From Peribacillus sp. Bi96 (GTDB taxonomy: Bacteria; Bacillota; Bacilli; Bacillales; DSM-1321), in the NCBI RefSeq assembly GCF_918698115.1, contig NZ_CAKKLV010000007.1, forward strand, positions 62,001-126,000: a DNA stretch of 64,000 nucleotides, in the 5' to 3' direction. This document shows positions 20,695 through 29,418 of this stretch, piece after piece. The translations under genes were made by a program, and so were the position numbers. Under the pieces are notes generated by a model. The model was not told the DNA's origin. It saw nothing but the letters and a program-made list of their open reading frames with translations, and ran no database searches. The stretch's first letter is position 1; the number at the start of each line of letters is the position of its first letter.

Positions 20695-21855
20695 TCACCT
20701 ATCTTTCACTAAAGTTTCTATATACTGCCTTGTCATAATATCCACTTCAGAAATCGTTTCTAAATCTGGGAGAGCTATGACGGAATGCTGATTCAGCGCT
20801 TTTTCAATCAACGTCTCAATATCAAGGAAAGATACCTTTCCAGATAAGAATGCAGCAACTGCCGCTTCGTTAGCGGCATTCAGCACCGTTGTCATCGTTC
20901 CGCCAATTTTACCCGCTTCATAGGCAAATTGCAAACAAGGGTATCTGGAGAAATCCATTTCGTTAAAATGCAGCTTTCCTGCTTCAGCTAAGTTCAGACG
21001 TTTGCGACCTGTAAGTGGCATCCGGTCTGGATAAGTAAGTGCATATTGGATCGGAACTCGCATATCCGGTGTCCCCAGTTGGGCAATGACGCTGGAGTCT
21101 TGAAATTCAACCATGGAATGGATGATACTCTCCTTATGTAGCAATACATCAATTTTATCGTATGGAAGATCGAATAACCAGTGGGCCTCAATCACTTCCA
21201 ACCCCTTATTCATCATTGAAGCTGAATCAATCGTAATTTTAGCTCCCATTGACCAGTTCGGATGATTCAGTGCCTCGTCCACCGTTACACCCTTTAATTC
21301 TTCCCTGTTTCGATCCCGGAAGCTTCCGCCTGAAGCGGTAATGATGAGACGTTCTATATTTTTTTCCTTTTCACCCTGCAGTGCTTGAAAAATAGCAGAA
21401 TGCTCACTATCAACCGGGAGTAATCTAACTCCCGCCTTTTTAGCTTCACTTATGACCAAATGACCTGCTGTTACCAACGTCTCCTTGTTGGCGATGGCAA
21501 TATCCTTTTTAGCCTTGATTGCAGAAAGAGTCGGATAAAGTCCCACGCTTCCAATGACAGCATTGACCAATATCGTCGCTTGATCATACACAGCCACTGC
21601 AGTCAATCCCTCATCGCCATACATGAATTCGATATCTTTTCGGCTGAAGAATTCACTTTTCAAAACATGATAATCTTCTTCCGTCTGGACTGAAACCAGT
21701 TTCGGTTCAAACTCTTTTATAAAAGTCCTTACCAATTCTATGTTCTTTCCAGCTGAAAGCGCCACTATCTTGAATTGATCAGGATGGGACCTTACCACAT
21801 CCGCTGTTTGTTGACCAATCGAACCTGTTGCGCCCAATAGGCTGATATTTTTCAA
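20695..21855 (-). CDS. dxr: 1-deoxy-D-xylulose 5-phosphate reductoisomerase
   Basis: A 386-aa NADPH-dependent enzyme making 2-C-methyl-D-erythritol 4-phosphate, the committed step of the MEP isoprenoid pathway. Signatures: [12 protein letters not shown] (nucleotide binding), [22 protein letters not shown], the SGGSFRDR loop, [17 protein letters not shown] and NAANE. I place the start at the TTG at 21855 ([11 protein letters not shown]), because the upstream ATG at 21864 directly abuts its AGGAG, whereas the TTG is 9 nt from it and matches the B. subtilis N terminus. It sits with uppS and cdsA, linking isoprenoid supply to lipid-carrier synthesis. Confidence 0.96.
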   Translation of the reverse strand: MKNISLLGATGSIGQQTADVVRSHPDQFKIVALSAGKNIELVRTFIKEFEPKLVSVQTEEDYHVLKSEFFSRKDIEFMYGDEGLTAVAVYDQATILVNAVIGSVGLYPTLSAIKAKKDIAIANKETLVTAGHLVISEAKKAGVRLLPVDSEHSAIFQALQGEKEKNIERLIITASGGSFRDRNREELKGVTVDEALNHPNWSMGAKITIDSASMMNKGLEVIEAHWLFDLPYDKIDVLLHKESIIHSMVEFQDSSVIAQLGTPDMRVPIQYALTYPDRMPLTGRKRLNLAEAGKLHFNEMDFSRYPCLQFAYEAGKIGGTMTTVLNAANEAAVAAFLSGKVSFLDIETLIEKALNQHSVIALPDLETISEVDIMTRQYIETLVKDR

Positions 21856-21898
21856 ATTGCTCATCTCCTAATTCATATAACGCTTGCCTATATTTATA

Positions 21899-22696
21899 TT
21901 ATAAAACATGCAATAAATGCAAAATCGGTAAAATGAATATCACGCTATCAAGCCTGTCCAAAATCCCACCGTGCCCCGGAAGAAGCTTCCCTGAATCCTT
22001 TACCCCATAATGACGTTTGTATGCCGATTGGACGAGATCACCCAATTGGCCAAAAACCCCAATGATCAATGAAATCATTAATAATTGTAATAACGTGTAG
22101 TCAAGGCTGGAGAAGGCATAAAATAAAGCACCCACGATCATCGCGGAGAATAACCCGCCGATAAATCCTTCCACCGTCTTGTTTGGACTTATTTCTGGCC
22201 ATAGCTTTCTTTTACCAAGTGATTTACCTATGAAGTAGGCCCCTGAATCGGTTGCCCAGATCGTAAATAGGGTAAGCAAGATATAAATCAAACCCAATCC
22301 TGCAGAGTCACGTGTTTCGAATAGATAGTAAAAACCAATTCCCAAGTATAGGATTGAAATCACTAAAAAGCCTGCGTCATCAAAAGTAAAACGATTTTTT
22401 GAAACAACTGTATAAAGCAGCAGCAGCAAAACCCCGATTAAGAAGACTTGTACTTTATCGTAATTTATTTCCGCTAAAAAAGCAGTATATTCATGAGGCA
22501 ATAAAAGTACCCACAATAAAATGTGTGAAAGAATCGCTTCAAAAGAGAGTACACGCAAATTTTTCATTTTCATCAGTTCATACAAACCAATGGATCCTAA
22601 CAGATAAACCGTCAGTAAAAAGGGAATGCCCCCTAAAATAACTAGTGGAATGAAGATAGCGGCAACTACGACCGCCGTAATAATTCGTTGTTTCAT
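21899..22696 (-). CDS. cdsA: Phosphatidate cytidylyltransferase
   Basis: A 265-aa integral membrane enzyme converting phosphatidic acid and CTP to CDP-diacylglycerol. It has about eight hydrophobic segments and the C-terminal family signature: SPNKTVEGFIGG near residue 178 and GDLVQSAYKRHYGVKDSGKLLPGHGGILDRLDS near residue 225, shown here in overlapping short parts. The start is the ATG at 22696 (MKQRII), since the longer frame runs back across the uppS stop codon. It lies 25 nt behind uppS. Confidence 0.95.
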   Translation of the reverse strand: MKQRIITAVVVAAIFIPLVILGGIPFLLTVYLLGSIGLYELMKMKNLRVLSFEAILSHILLWVLLLPHEYTAFLAEINYDKVQVFLIGVLLLLLYTVVSKNRFTFDDAGFLVISILYLGIGFYYLFETRDSAGLGLIYILLTLFTIWATDSGAYFIGKSLGKRKLWPEISPNKTVEGFIGGLFSAMIVGALFYAFSSLDYTLLQLLMISLIIGVFGQLGDLVQSAYKRHYGVKDSGKLLPGHGGILDRLDSVIFILPILHLLHVL

Positions 22697-22721
22697 TATT
22701 CCATTTTCCTCGCCTTCTGCA

Positions 22722-23495
22722 TTAAACGCCACCGAATCTTCGTGAACGCTTTTGATACTCCTCAACTGCCTGCAATAAATGCTCTTCACTAAAGTCCGGC
22801 CATAGCACCTCAGTAAACCACAGTTCAGTATAAGCCGACTGCCAAAGCATGAAATTACTTAAACGGATTTCGCCACTTGTACGAATCAGTAAATCCGGAT
22901 CTGACAAATGTTTGGTCATTAAGTAACTGGATATCATTTCCTCAGATACATTTTCCTTTATTATACCATTCTTAGCATCTTGAATGATGTTATTCACTGC
23001 AGATACAATCTCTCCACGGCTCCCATAGTTCAGGGCGAAATTCAGAATCATCCCATCATTATCCTTCGTGTCTTCCATCGCTCGTTTCACGGCATTTTGA
23101 GTATGTGAAGGAATGAGTGACAAGTCGCCAATCGTTTCCACCCTTACATTTTCAGAAATGAGTTCAGGCAAAAATGTCCCAAGAAATTCCTGGGGAAGCT
23201 TCATTAAAAAGTCGACTTCACTTTTTGGACGTTTCCAGTTTTCAGTGGAAAACGCATAGACAGTCAAAGTTTTGACCCCTAAATTATTGGCAACCTTCGT
23301 AATTTTACGAACGGTTTTCATTCCTTCATGATGACCCGCCACACGTGGCATTGCACGCTTTTTGGCCCAACGGCCGTTTCCATCCATAATGATGGCGATA
23401 TGTTGAGGAACATCAAACTTCTTAATATGCTGAATCCTATTTGTTACATCGGAAGAAGCATCTTTTTTAACGAAACGCTTCCATAGTGAATACAT
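22722..23495 (-). CDS. uppS: Undecaprenyl pyrophosphate synthase (cis-prenyltransferase)
   Basis: A 257-aa enzyme that condenses isopentenyl diphosphate onto farnesyl diphosphate to give C55-PP, the lipid carrier for peptidoglycan and wall polymers. Signatures: IAIIMDGNGRWAKKR (catalytic Asp, about residue 38), AGHHEGMKTVR, YAFSTENWKRP and the DLLIRTSGEIRLSNFMLWQ region near residue 205. ATG start with GGGGG upstream. It is preceded by a 400-bp spacer with its own candidate promoter. Confidence 0.97.
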   Translation of the reverse strand: MYSLWKRFVKKDASSDVTNRIQHIKKFDVPQHIAIIMDGNGRWAKKRAMPRVAGHHEGMKTVRKITKVANNLGVKTLTVYAFSTENWKRPKSEVDFLMKLPQEFLGTFLPELISENVRVETIGDLSLIPSHTQNAVKRAMEDTKDNDGMILNFALNYGSRGEIVSAVNNIIQDAKNGIIKENVSEEMISSYLMTKHLSDPDLLIRTSGEIRLSNFMLWQSAYTELWFTEVLWPDFSEEHLLQAVEEYQKRSRRFGGV

Positions 23496-23721
23496 ATGTT
23501 AGTCCCCCATCAGGTTGTACTTATCTCTCTACAAAGGCAAAATTTTCGTGCACTATGTATATCAAGCTTTCTGCCGCTTAAAAAGAATCTATATTATAAT
23601 ATCAAAAAAAAACTGGTTCTCATATTATTATTATGAAAATTATTTCTTCATTAGAAGCGAGAAAGGCAGAAATCATTACTTCTTTTATTCTAAAACCGGT
23701 TAAGATTCCCATATAAAAAGC

Positions 23722-23772
23722 AAAAAAAGGACCACCTCCAACGTTTGCATGCAACATACTAACTCAAGGAGT
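23722..23772 (-). terminator. Possible frr terminator or uppS leader hairpin
   Basis: Minus strand: ACTCC pairs with GGAGGT around an internal TTGCATGCAA palindrome, followed by GGTCC and seven T residues. The stem is short, so it may be a weak terminator or an attenuator downstream of the uppS promoter. The rest of 23496-23895 is AT-rich without a recognisable gene. Confidence 0.3.
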
Positions 23773-23793
23773 AATCATTATCGGAGAAACCTT

Positions 23794-23822
23794 ATTATAA
23801 CAGTTTTCTCTTTTAAGCACAC
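23794..23822 (-). promoter_or_regulatory. Candidate extended -10 promoter of uppS-cdsA-dxr
   Basis: Minus strand TGTTATAAT: a perfect TATAAT with the TGn extension, about 300 nt upstream of uppS. The -35 position reads GTGTGC and is poor. Confidence 0.4.
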
Positions 23823-23895
23823 CTATATGTTAGAACCACGACATGACCCAGTATGGATTCGGCCCTCTTAATTTAATCATTGCTTTAAGTAGAAA

Positions 23896-24453
23896 TTATA
23901 CTTCCAAAATTTCTTTTTCTTTATCTTTGGTAATCTCATCGACTTTCGTGATATTGCCATCTGTCATCTTTTGAATGTCATCGACATAGCCACGTAAATC
24001 ATCTTCAGTGATTTCACCATTTTTTTCAAGCTTTTTCAAATCATCATTAGCATCGCGACGCACGTTACGGACAGCTATTTTTGCATCTTCCGCTTCTTTC
24101 TTGACAACTTTCACAAGCTCTTTTCTACGTTCCTCAGTTAACGCTGGAATGGCTATCCTGATGATTGAACCATCATTAGAAGGATTTAAGCCTAAGTCTG
24201 ATTTCAAGATCGCTTTTTCAATCTCACCTAATACGGTTTTATCATAAGGTTGAATGACTAAAAGTCTAGCTTCAGGGACAGAAATACCAGCCACCTGATT
24301 TACAGGTGTTGGTGAACCATAATAATCGATCGAGATTCTATCAAGCAATGAGGCATTTGCCCTTCCGGCACGGATGCTAGCTAATTCACGTGTGTAAGCT
24401 CCAATGGCTTTTTCCATTTTCGTTTTCGCATTCGAAATAACTTGTTTCGGCAT
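23896..24453 (-). CDS. frr: Ribosome recycling factor
   Basis: A 185-aa tRNA-mimicking protein that splits post-termination ribosomes with EF-G. Signatures: [18 protein letters not shown] (about residues 24-41), [20 protein letters not shown], and [17 protein letters not shown]. The long three-helix bundle is evident from the C-terminal charged helices. ATG start with AGGGGG. It lies 3 nt behind pyrH, in the rpsB-tsf-pyrH-frr order conserved across bacteria. Confidence 0.98.
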   Translation of the reverse strand: MPKQVISNAKTKMEKAIGAYTRELASIRAGRANASLLDRISIDYYGSPTPVNQVAGISVPEARLLVIQPYDKTVLGEIEKAILKSDLGLNPSNDGSIIRIAIPALTEERRKELVKVVKKEAEDAKIAVRNVRRDANDDLKKLEKNGEITEDDLRGYVDDIQKMTDGNITKVDEITKDKEKEILEV

Positions 24454-24456
24454 CTT

Positions 24457-25179
24457 TTATTTCCCCCTTACAATTGTTCCAAGCGTTTCGCCTAGAACGG
24501 CTCGTTTAATATTACCTTTTTCCATAATCGAGAAGACAATCAATGGAATATCATTGTCCATGCACAGTGAGGACGCAGTCGAATCCATCACTTCCAATCC
24601 TTCTTTAATCACATCAAGATAGGAAAGTTCATCATACTTCACTGCATTTTTGTCTTTTACCGGATCTGCATTGTAAACGCCATCCACATTATTCTTCGCC
24701 ATCAAGATGACATCAGCTTCAATTTCAGCAGCACGCAGGGCGGCAGTGGTATCCGTTGAGAAGTATGGATTACCTGTACCAGCTGCAAAAATCACCACTC
24801 TCTTTTTCTCTAGATGCCTGATTGCACGGCGTCTAATGTATGGTTCTGCGACTTGTCTCATCTCAATGGAAGTTTGCACGCGCGTTTCAATTCCAAGCTG
24901 ATCAAGGCTGTCTTGTAATGCCAATGAGTTCATGACTGTAGCCAGCATACCCATATAATCGGCATTAGCACGATCCATGCCCATTTCACTGCCTATTTTC
25001 CCGCGCCAAATGTTTCCGCCGCCGACAACAACAGCCACTTCCACATCAAGCTCAGCCACTTCCTTGACTTGTTCAGCAATAGATTTAATTACTGCAGGGT
25101 TAATTCCAAATCCTTCTTCACCGGCTAATGCTTCGCCACTTAGTTTTAAAACGACACGTTTATATTTAGCGTTACTCAT
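24457..25179 (-). CDS. pyrH: UMP kinase
   Basis: A 240-aa amino-acid-kinase-fold enzyme phosphorylating UMP to UDP. Signatures: [58 protein letters not shown] and [12 protein letters not shown]. In Gram-positives it is controlled by GTP and UTP. The start is the ATG at 25179 (MSNAKYK) with GGAGG 5 nt upstream; a TTG 12 nt upstream overlaps that site and is rejected. It follows tsf, from which it is separated by a strong terminator. Confidence 0.98.
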   Translation of the reverse strand: MSNAKYKRVVLKLSGEALAGEEGFGINPAVIKSIAEQVKEVAELDVEVAVVVGGGNIWRGKIGSEMGMDRANADYMGMLATVMNSLALQDSLDQLGIETRVQTSIEMRQVAEPYIRRRAIRHLEKKRVVIFAAGTGNPYFSTDTTAALRAAEIEADVILMAKNNVDGVYNADPVKDKNAVKYDELSYLDVIKEGLEVMDSTASSLCMDNDIPLIVFSIMEKGNIKRAVLGETLGTIVRGK

Positions 25180-25253
25180 GAGAACCTCCAACTATGTAAT
25201 CTTTTCATTCGTTCATCATGCTTTCTTGCAATACTACCAAAAATTCATGACAT

Positions 25254-25288
25254 TTCAAAAAATAGGGAACACCAGAGTGTTCCCTATT
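25254..25288 (-). terminator. Rho-independent terminator after tsf
   Basis: Minus strand AATAGGGAACAC-TCTG-GTGTTCCCTATT, a perfect 12-bp stem, followed by T residues. It starts 17 nt after the tsf stop codon, so pyrH-frr need read-through or their own promoter. Confidence 0.92.
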
Positions 25289-25304
25289 ATTAATTATCTG
25301 ACAA

Positions 25305-26189
25305 TTAGTCTTTTTTAACTTGGTTCATTACTTCTTCAGCAAAGTTTTCTTGACGTTTTTCAAGACCTTCCCCTACTTCATAACGAACGAATGATAGGAT
25401 TTTTCCGCCTTTTGATTCAACGAATTGTCCCACTTTTTGATCCGGGTTTTTAACGAAAGCTTGTTCGTTAACACAGATTTCTTCGTAGAATTTATTGATA
25501 CGTCCTTCAACCATTTTCGCAACGATTTTTTCAGGTTTACCTTCATTAAGCGCTTGCTGAGTAAGAACTTCGCGTTCGCGGTCTAATTCGCTAGCATCAA
25601 CTTGGTCGCGAGAGATATATTTAGGGTTAATCGCAGCGATATGCATTGAAACGCCTTTAGCTGCCTCTTCGTCAGTTGTACCTTCAAGTACTGATAGTAC
25701 GCTGATACGTCCACCCATGTGAAGGTATGCACCGAATGCGTCGTTATCTGTTTTTGTAACAACTTCAAAACGGCGAAGAGTTAATTTTTCCCCGATTTTA
25801 GCAACTGCAGCATTGATATGATCTGCAACTTTTGCTCCATTTTCCATTGTTTGTTCAAGAGCAACTTCAACGCTTTCAGGTTTGTTAGCAATAAGGAATG
25901 CTGCTAATTCTTTAACAAGAGTTTGGAAGCCTTCGTTTTTAGCAACGAAATCAGTTTCTGAATTCACTTCAAGAATAACCGCTTGGTTTCCTTCTACAAC
26001 GATAGAACTTAAACCTTCAGCAGCAATACGGTCACCTTTATTAGCTGCTTTTGCAATTCCTTTTTCACGTAGGAAATCAATTGCTTTTTCCATATCGCCT
26101 TCTGTTTGTACAAGTGCCTTTTTACAGTCCATCATACCGGCACCAGTTTTTTCACGCAATTCTTTAACTAATTGTGCAGTGATTGCCAT
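25305..26189 (-). CDS. tsf: Translation elongation factor Ts
   Basis: A 294-aa guanine-nucleotide exchange factor for EF-Tu. Signatures: [16 protein letters not shown] at about residues 12-27 and [15 protein letters not shown] at about 70-84. The UBA-like N-terminal and two core subdomains are intact. The start is the ATG at 26189 (MAITAQL), since GAGGAGGATATATATT precedes it; the open frame reads 6 codons further but has no ribosome binding site there. It is preceded by a 292-bp spacer after rpsB. Confidence 0.98.
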   Translation of the reverse strand: MAITAQLVKELREKTGAGMMDCKKALVQTEGDMEKAIDFLREKGIAKAANKGDRIAAEGLSSIVVEGNQAVILEVNSETDFVAKNEGFQTLVKELAAFLIANKPESVEVALEQTMENGAKVADHINAAVAKIGEKLTLRRFEVVTKTDNDAFGAYLHMGGRISVLSVLEGTTDEEAAKGVSMHIAAINPKYISRDQVDASELDREREVLTQQALNEGKPEKIVAKMVEGRINKFYEEICVNEQAFVKNPDQKVGQFVESKGGKILSFVRYEVGEGLEKRQENFAEEVMNQVKKD

Positions 26190-26299
26190 AATATATATCC
26201 TCCTCAAATTAAATGCAGTTTATTCAATCTTTACCCATTTTTGCCAGAAAATACTTGTTATCACCAAAGAAAATAACGATTCTTGGCAGAATTCCAGAA

Positions 26300-26343
26300 G
26301 AATCACCCACTTAGTCAGTCAAATTGACTGAACTGAATGATTT
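26300..26343 (-). other. Long dyad in the tsf leader
   Basis: A 44-nt imperfect hairpin about 110 nt upstream of the tsf ATG. The central perfect 17-mer TCAGTCAATTTGACTGA is flanked by AGT/ACT and by AATCA/TGATT arms. There is no T run, so it is not a terminator. Role unknown; it could be a leader control element or a processing site between rpsB and tsf. Confidence 0.45.
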
Positions 26344-26408
26344 TCCTTTCCTGAAAACCAACCATGCCTTTTTCATTCACACGGTGATTTATGTATGCTT
26401 ATTTAGTG

Positions 26409-26452
26409 CAAAAAAAAGGGATAAAAGGCATTATCCTCTTATCACCTTTTTT
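26409..26452 (-). terminator. Rho-independent terminator after rpsB
   Basis: Minus strand AAAGGTGATAAG ... CTTTTATCCC followed by eight T residues; the stem is imperfect and AT-rich. It starts about 30 nt after the rpsB stop codon. Confidence 0.75.
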
Positions 26453-26481
26453 CTCACTGAATAAGCAACCTTTTTTACTTA

Positions 26482-27195
26482 TTAAGCAGTTGTTGTTTCA
26501 GTAGCTGTTTCTTCGCCTTGTTTAGCTTCTAAGATAGCATCTGCCATTTTACCTGTTAATAATTTAACAGCACGGATTGCATCGTCATTCGCAGGAATAA
26601 CTACATCGATTTCATCCGGATCACAGTTTGTATCAACGATACCAACAAGTGGAATGTGTAATTTGTGAGCTTCCGCAACAGCAATACGCTCTTTGCGAGG
26701 GTCGATAACGAAGATCGCATCTGGAAGAGTCTTCATATCTTTAATACCGCCTAAGAATTTCTCTAAGCGATCCCATTCTTTTTTAAGTTGGATAACTTCT
26801 TTTTTAGGAAGTACTTCGAAAGTTCCGTTTGCTTCCATTTTTTCGATATCTTTAAGACGAGTAATACGTTTTTGGATTGTTTCAAAGTTTGTTAAAGTTC
26901 CACCTAACCAACGTTGGTTTACATAGTACATACCAGAACGGATAGCTTCTTCTTTAACAGACTCTTGAGCTTGTTTTTTAGTACCAACGAAAAGAACAGT
27001 TCCACCGTTAGCAGCTAGTTCTTTCACGAAGTTATAAGCTTCTTCAACCTTTTTAACTGTTTTTTGAAGGTCGATGATGTAGATGCCGTTACGCTCAGTG
27101 AAGATATATTTCTTCATTTTCGGGTTCCAGCGACGTGTTTGGTGTCCGAAATGCACACCAGCTTCAAGCAATTGTTTCATAGAAATGACTGACAT
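26482..27195 (-). CDS. rpsB: 30S ribosomal protein S2
   Basis: A 237-aa S2 of the small subunit. Signatures: [22 protein letters not shown] near the N terminus (given in part), [24 protein letters not shown] and [11 protein letters not shown]. The longest open frame extends 47 codons upstream through the leader, but the ATG at 27195 (MSVISMKQ) has AGGAGG at the right distance and matches the family start. A SigA promoter and a folded leader lie upstream; a terminator follows. Confidence 0.98.
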   Translation of the reverse strand: MSVISMKQLLEAGVHFGHQTRRWNPKMKKYIFTERNGIYIIDLQKTVKKVEEAYNFVKELAANGGTVLFVGTKKQAQESVKEEAIRSGMYYVNQRWLGGTLTNFETIQKRITRLKDIEKMEANGTFEVLPKKEVIQLKKEWDRLEKFLGGIKDMKTLPDAIFVIDPRKERIAVAEAHKLHIPLVGIVDTNCDPDEIDVVIPANDDAIRAVKLLTGKMADAILEAKQGEETATETTTA

Positions 27196-27305
27196 TTTAG
27201 TTCCTCCTAAATGGTTTTGTTTTTCCTCCGCACCGATCATTTTCATACAGAAACTGTCGAAACAGCACCATCTGCAAGAATCACGGGGCGTGTGTATTAA
27301 CACCA
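27196..27305 (-). promoter_or_regulatory. Structured 5' leader of rpsB
   Basis: The leader contains nested complementary segments: CTGT-TTCG-ACAG, an enclosing GCAGA/TTCTG pair, and outer ACGCCCCGTGAT opposite ATGATCGGTGCGG. The UUCG tetraloop at the tip is typical of structured regulatory RNAs. It may be an S2-responsive leader, but that is an inference from position and folding only. Confidence 0.45.
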
Positions 27306-27311
27306 TTTCAT

Positions 27312-27340
27312 AATATATCATAACGACTCTGCACAATCAA
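27312..27340 (-). promoter_or_regulatory. SigA promoter of rpsB
   Basis: Minus strand TTGATT, 17-nt spacer, TATATT, about 117 nt upstream of the rpsB start, directly after the swrB stop codon. It separates the ribosomal genes from the fla/che operon. Confidence 0.7.
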
Positions 27341-27347
27341 GAAATAT

Positions 27348-27986
27348 TTATCTATTCATACGAAACTTTAGTAATAGTTCAATTTCCGTTTGGCCGCGAT
27401 TTAACTTTTTGGCGATTTCTTTTATTGAATGTCCTTGATCAGCTAACATTTTCACTTGTTCATCTAGTGATCGTTCATTTAACGAAGCCTGTAACATGTC
27501 CGCAAATTCTTTACCGGTCGAATTACCCTCGAATGAGGGGGAAATGGCTGCTGCGGAAAGCTCCAATTTGTCCTCATCTATTACTGGTAAAGTATTGTAC
27601 TCTTGTTCTTCAGGCATTTTTTTATAAGCGTTGATAGCCTGCTTTTTAAAGGTGACACGCCTTCCCTCATGATGCCCTTGCATCATGTTTTGTTCTTGCT
27701 TGACTTCTTTCTCTCCCATGGTTTCATATAATGGCCCATGTTCTTGTTCATTTGTATCAACCCCGGATTTCATCGCTACCGAATTGGTGAATGCCTGAAC
27801 CAATGTCTCGTTATCTTCTTTCATCTCCATCAAATAACCAGACAAAAGTTGTTCCATTTCTCCTATGATTGCTTTTTGGTCTTTTTCCAGCTTACTTAAA
27901 CGGTTTTGACGAAGATATAAAATGACGATGGCAAAAATGGTGAATATATTCAAAACAAACAACACAAACATAAAAAATACTAACAT
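27348..27986 (-). CDS. swrB: Swarming motility protein SwrB (YlxL)
   Basis: A 212-aa protein with one N-terminal transmembrane segment (about residues 2-24, rich in F, L, V and I), a charged coiled-coil-like region, a low-complexity middle, and a C-terminal helix-turn-helix-like tail (LADQGHSIKEIAKKLNRGQTEIELL, given in part). This matches B. subtilis SwrB, which promotes flagellar type III export activation and swarming. AGGAGG lies 4 nt before the ATG. It is the last gene of the fla/che operon, as in B. subtilis. Confidence 0.9.
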   Translation of the reverse strand: MLVFFMFVLFVLNIFTIFAIVILYLRQNRLSKLEKDQKAIIGEMEQLLSGYLMEMKEDNETLVQAFTNSVAMKSGVDTNEQEHGPLYETMGEKEVKQEQNMMQGHHEGRRVTFKKQAINAYKKMPEEQEYNTLPVIDEDKLELSAAAISPSFEGNSTGKEFADMLQASLNERSLDEQVKMLADQGHSIKEIAKKLNRGQTEIELLLKFRMNR

Positions 27987-28047
27987 GTTGCCTCCTATAA
28001 ACCGGAATAGTCAATCCTATTTCCTTTATACGGATGGGGATCTTTTT

Positions 28048-28302
28048 TCACTGCTGTTTTTTTCTGTTTATTTTTTTTCGAGTCTGCCCCTTGATTGCAT
28101 TACCTTCCTTTTCATAAAAATGAGCAGGAAGCTTTTGCTCTTCACCTACTACGGTCTTTTGTTTTCTTTCTAAATCCTTTTTGACTTGATGGGCAGCATG
28201 ATTCTGTTGGACCAAACTCTTTTGTTGATTTTGCTCTTGAATTTCCCCTGCATCCGAGGTTCTGGGGAGAGCAACTTGCATCTCAATCGCTTTTAAACTC
28301 AT
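28048..28302 (-). CDS. Small hydrophilic protein of the fla/che operon, function unknown
   Basis: An 84-aa protein beginning MSLKAIEMQVALPRT and rich in Q, K and E, with no membrane segment and a strongly basic C terminus (RKKINRKKQQ). The start is the ATG at 28302 with AAGGTGG 7 nt upstream. I recall similar short proteins beginning MSLKAIEMQ-ALPR next to flagellar genes in other Bacillaceae, but I know no function. Position between sigD and swrB, at operon-like spacing (61 nt to swrB), suggests a motility-related or SwrB-related role. That is inference from context. Confidence 0.7.
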   Translation of the reverse strand: MSLKAIEMQVALPRTSDAGEIQEQNQQKSLVQQNHAAHQVKKDLERKQKTVVGEEQKLPAHFYEKEGNAIKGQTRKKINRKKQQ

Positions 28303-28362
28303 GGCCACCCACCTTTCTAAAAAAATATGCCTTGAATACCTTGCAAACCTGGACCTATTCTA

Positions 28363-28503
28363 TTAGACTAAGTGCGGTTTAAAAAATTCTGTGATTTTGA
28401 AATGTTCAAGAAGGGGCATGACCAAATGATTAAAGGCGACAAGGTCGTGATTCTTCGACGTCGAAAATCGCACTCGTGACCTGTATGTATCCGTTGCAGC
28501 CAT
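28363..28503 (-). CDS. Candidate 46-aa small ORF behind sigD
   Basis: An ORF of 46 codons starting MAATDTYRSRVRF and ending FKITEFFKPHLV. It fills most of the 218-bp gap between sigD and the 84-aa gene. AGGGGG ends 3 nt before the ATG, a good but closely spaced ribosome binding site. An in-frame ATG at 28518, 2 nt after the sigD stop codon, would give 51 aa. Composition is protein-like (mixed charged and hydrophobic, no long homopolymers). I recognise no family, and chance occurrence remains possible. Confidence 0.4.
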   Translation of the reverse strand: MAATDTYRSRVRFSTSKNHDLVAFNHLVMPLLEHFKITEFFKPHLV

Positions 28504-28520
28504 GTTCCCCCTAAGCATGT

Positions 28521-29288
28521 TTAATTCTTTTGATCTTGCATCGCATTTCTTAATTTATATATTGCTTTTGAGTGAATCTGGGAAATCCGAGATGTAGATA
28601 GGCTCATTACTTGTCCAATTTCGGTTAATGTTAGTTCCTCTTTATAAAAAAGTTGTAAAACCAACTGTTCTTTTTCATTAAGCGTTTCTATGACTTCGGC
28701 TAATTCCACATATAGTTCTTCCCTTAACACATGTTCCTCAGGTAAATCCGTTTTTTCATCTTTAATATGAAATTTTGTGCTTTCTTTATCGTCTTGTTCT
28801 TGAGGGTTTTCATCCATGGATAATACGTTCGCAAAGAAGTTTTCATTTATTGCAGCATATACATCATCTTCCGGTATATTCAATTCAGCTGCAATTTCAT
28901 TTGGAGAAAGGTTCCTCATGTATTTCTGCTCTAGCTTTTCAATAGCAGACTCTATTTTCTTGGCTTTATCTCTTGCACTCCGTGGAAGCCAATCCTCTTT
29001 TCTTAATCCATCTAAAATAGCACCACGAATTCTAAATGAAGCATATGTGTCAAACTTCAGGTCTCGATTCGTATCAAAACGCTCAAGCGCATCGAATAAC
29101 CCCATCATCCCTAAACTCCTGATATCATCACGGCTCACATTTTTAGGAAGACTTACTGAAATGCGTTGAACATGATACGATACAAGCGGGATGTATTTCT
29201 TGACCAAAATGTCCCCGGCCTGCGGATTTCTGCAATCAACCCAATTTTTCCAACATAATTGTTCTTCTTCGATGGTCAGATGAGACAT
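28521..29288 (-). CDS. sigD: RNA polymerase sigma factor SigD (flagellar/motility, sigma-28 type)
   Basis: A 255-aa FliA/SigD-family sigma factor directing late flagellar, chemotaxis-receptor and autolysin genes. Region 2 (DIRSLGMMGLFDALERFD, then FDTYASFRIRGAILDGLR) and region 4 (LNEKEQLVLQLFYKEELTLTEIGQ with STSRISQIHSKA, given in part) are intact. The start is the ATG at 29288 (MSHLTIE), with AGGAGG 7 nt upstream; the longer frame adds 9 codons across the site. Third-last coding gene cluster of the fla/che operon. In B. subtilis its place far from the promoter makes its level sensitive to transcript decay. Confidence 0.97.
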   Translation of the reverse strand: MSHLTIEEEQLCWKNWVDCRNPQAGDILVKKYIPLVSYHVQRISVSLPKNVSRDDIRSLGMMGLFDALERFDTNRDLKFDTYASFRIRGAILDGLRKEDWLPRSARDKAKKIESAIEKLEQKYMRNLSPNEIAAELNIPEDDVYAAINENFFANVLSMDENPQEQDDKESTKFHIKDEKTDLPEEHVLREELYVELAEVIETLNEKEQLVLQLFYKEELTLTEIGQVMSLSTSRISQIHSKAIYKLRNAMQDQKN

Positions 29289-29418
29289 TGGACATCCTCC
29301 TAACATTGTATACATTTAATGAACAATCGGCCCATTAAGGCCCAAGATGCAACAATAATTTGATTCTTGTGATCCTGTCATAATTTTAACTGCGCTTTTT
29401 TTAATGCTATTTCCGTTT

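Noticed and set aside
23515-23703. 62-codon plus-strand ORF in the frr-uppS gap
   Set aside because: Aromatic- and Lys-rich translation of AT-rich DNA, no ribosome binding site and no similarity I can recognise.
25882-26331. 149-codon plus-strand open frame opposite the 5' half of tsf
   Set aside because: Shadow of tsf; low-complexity translation and no ribosome binding site.
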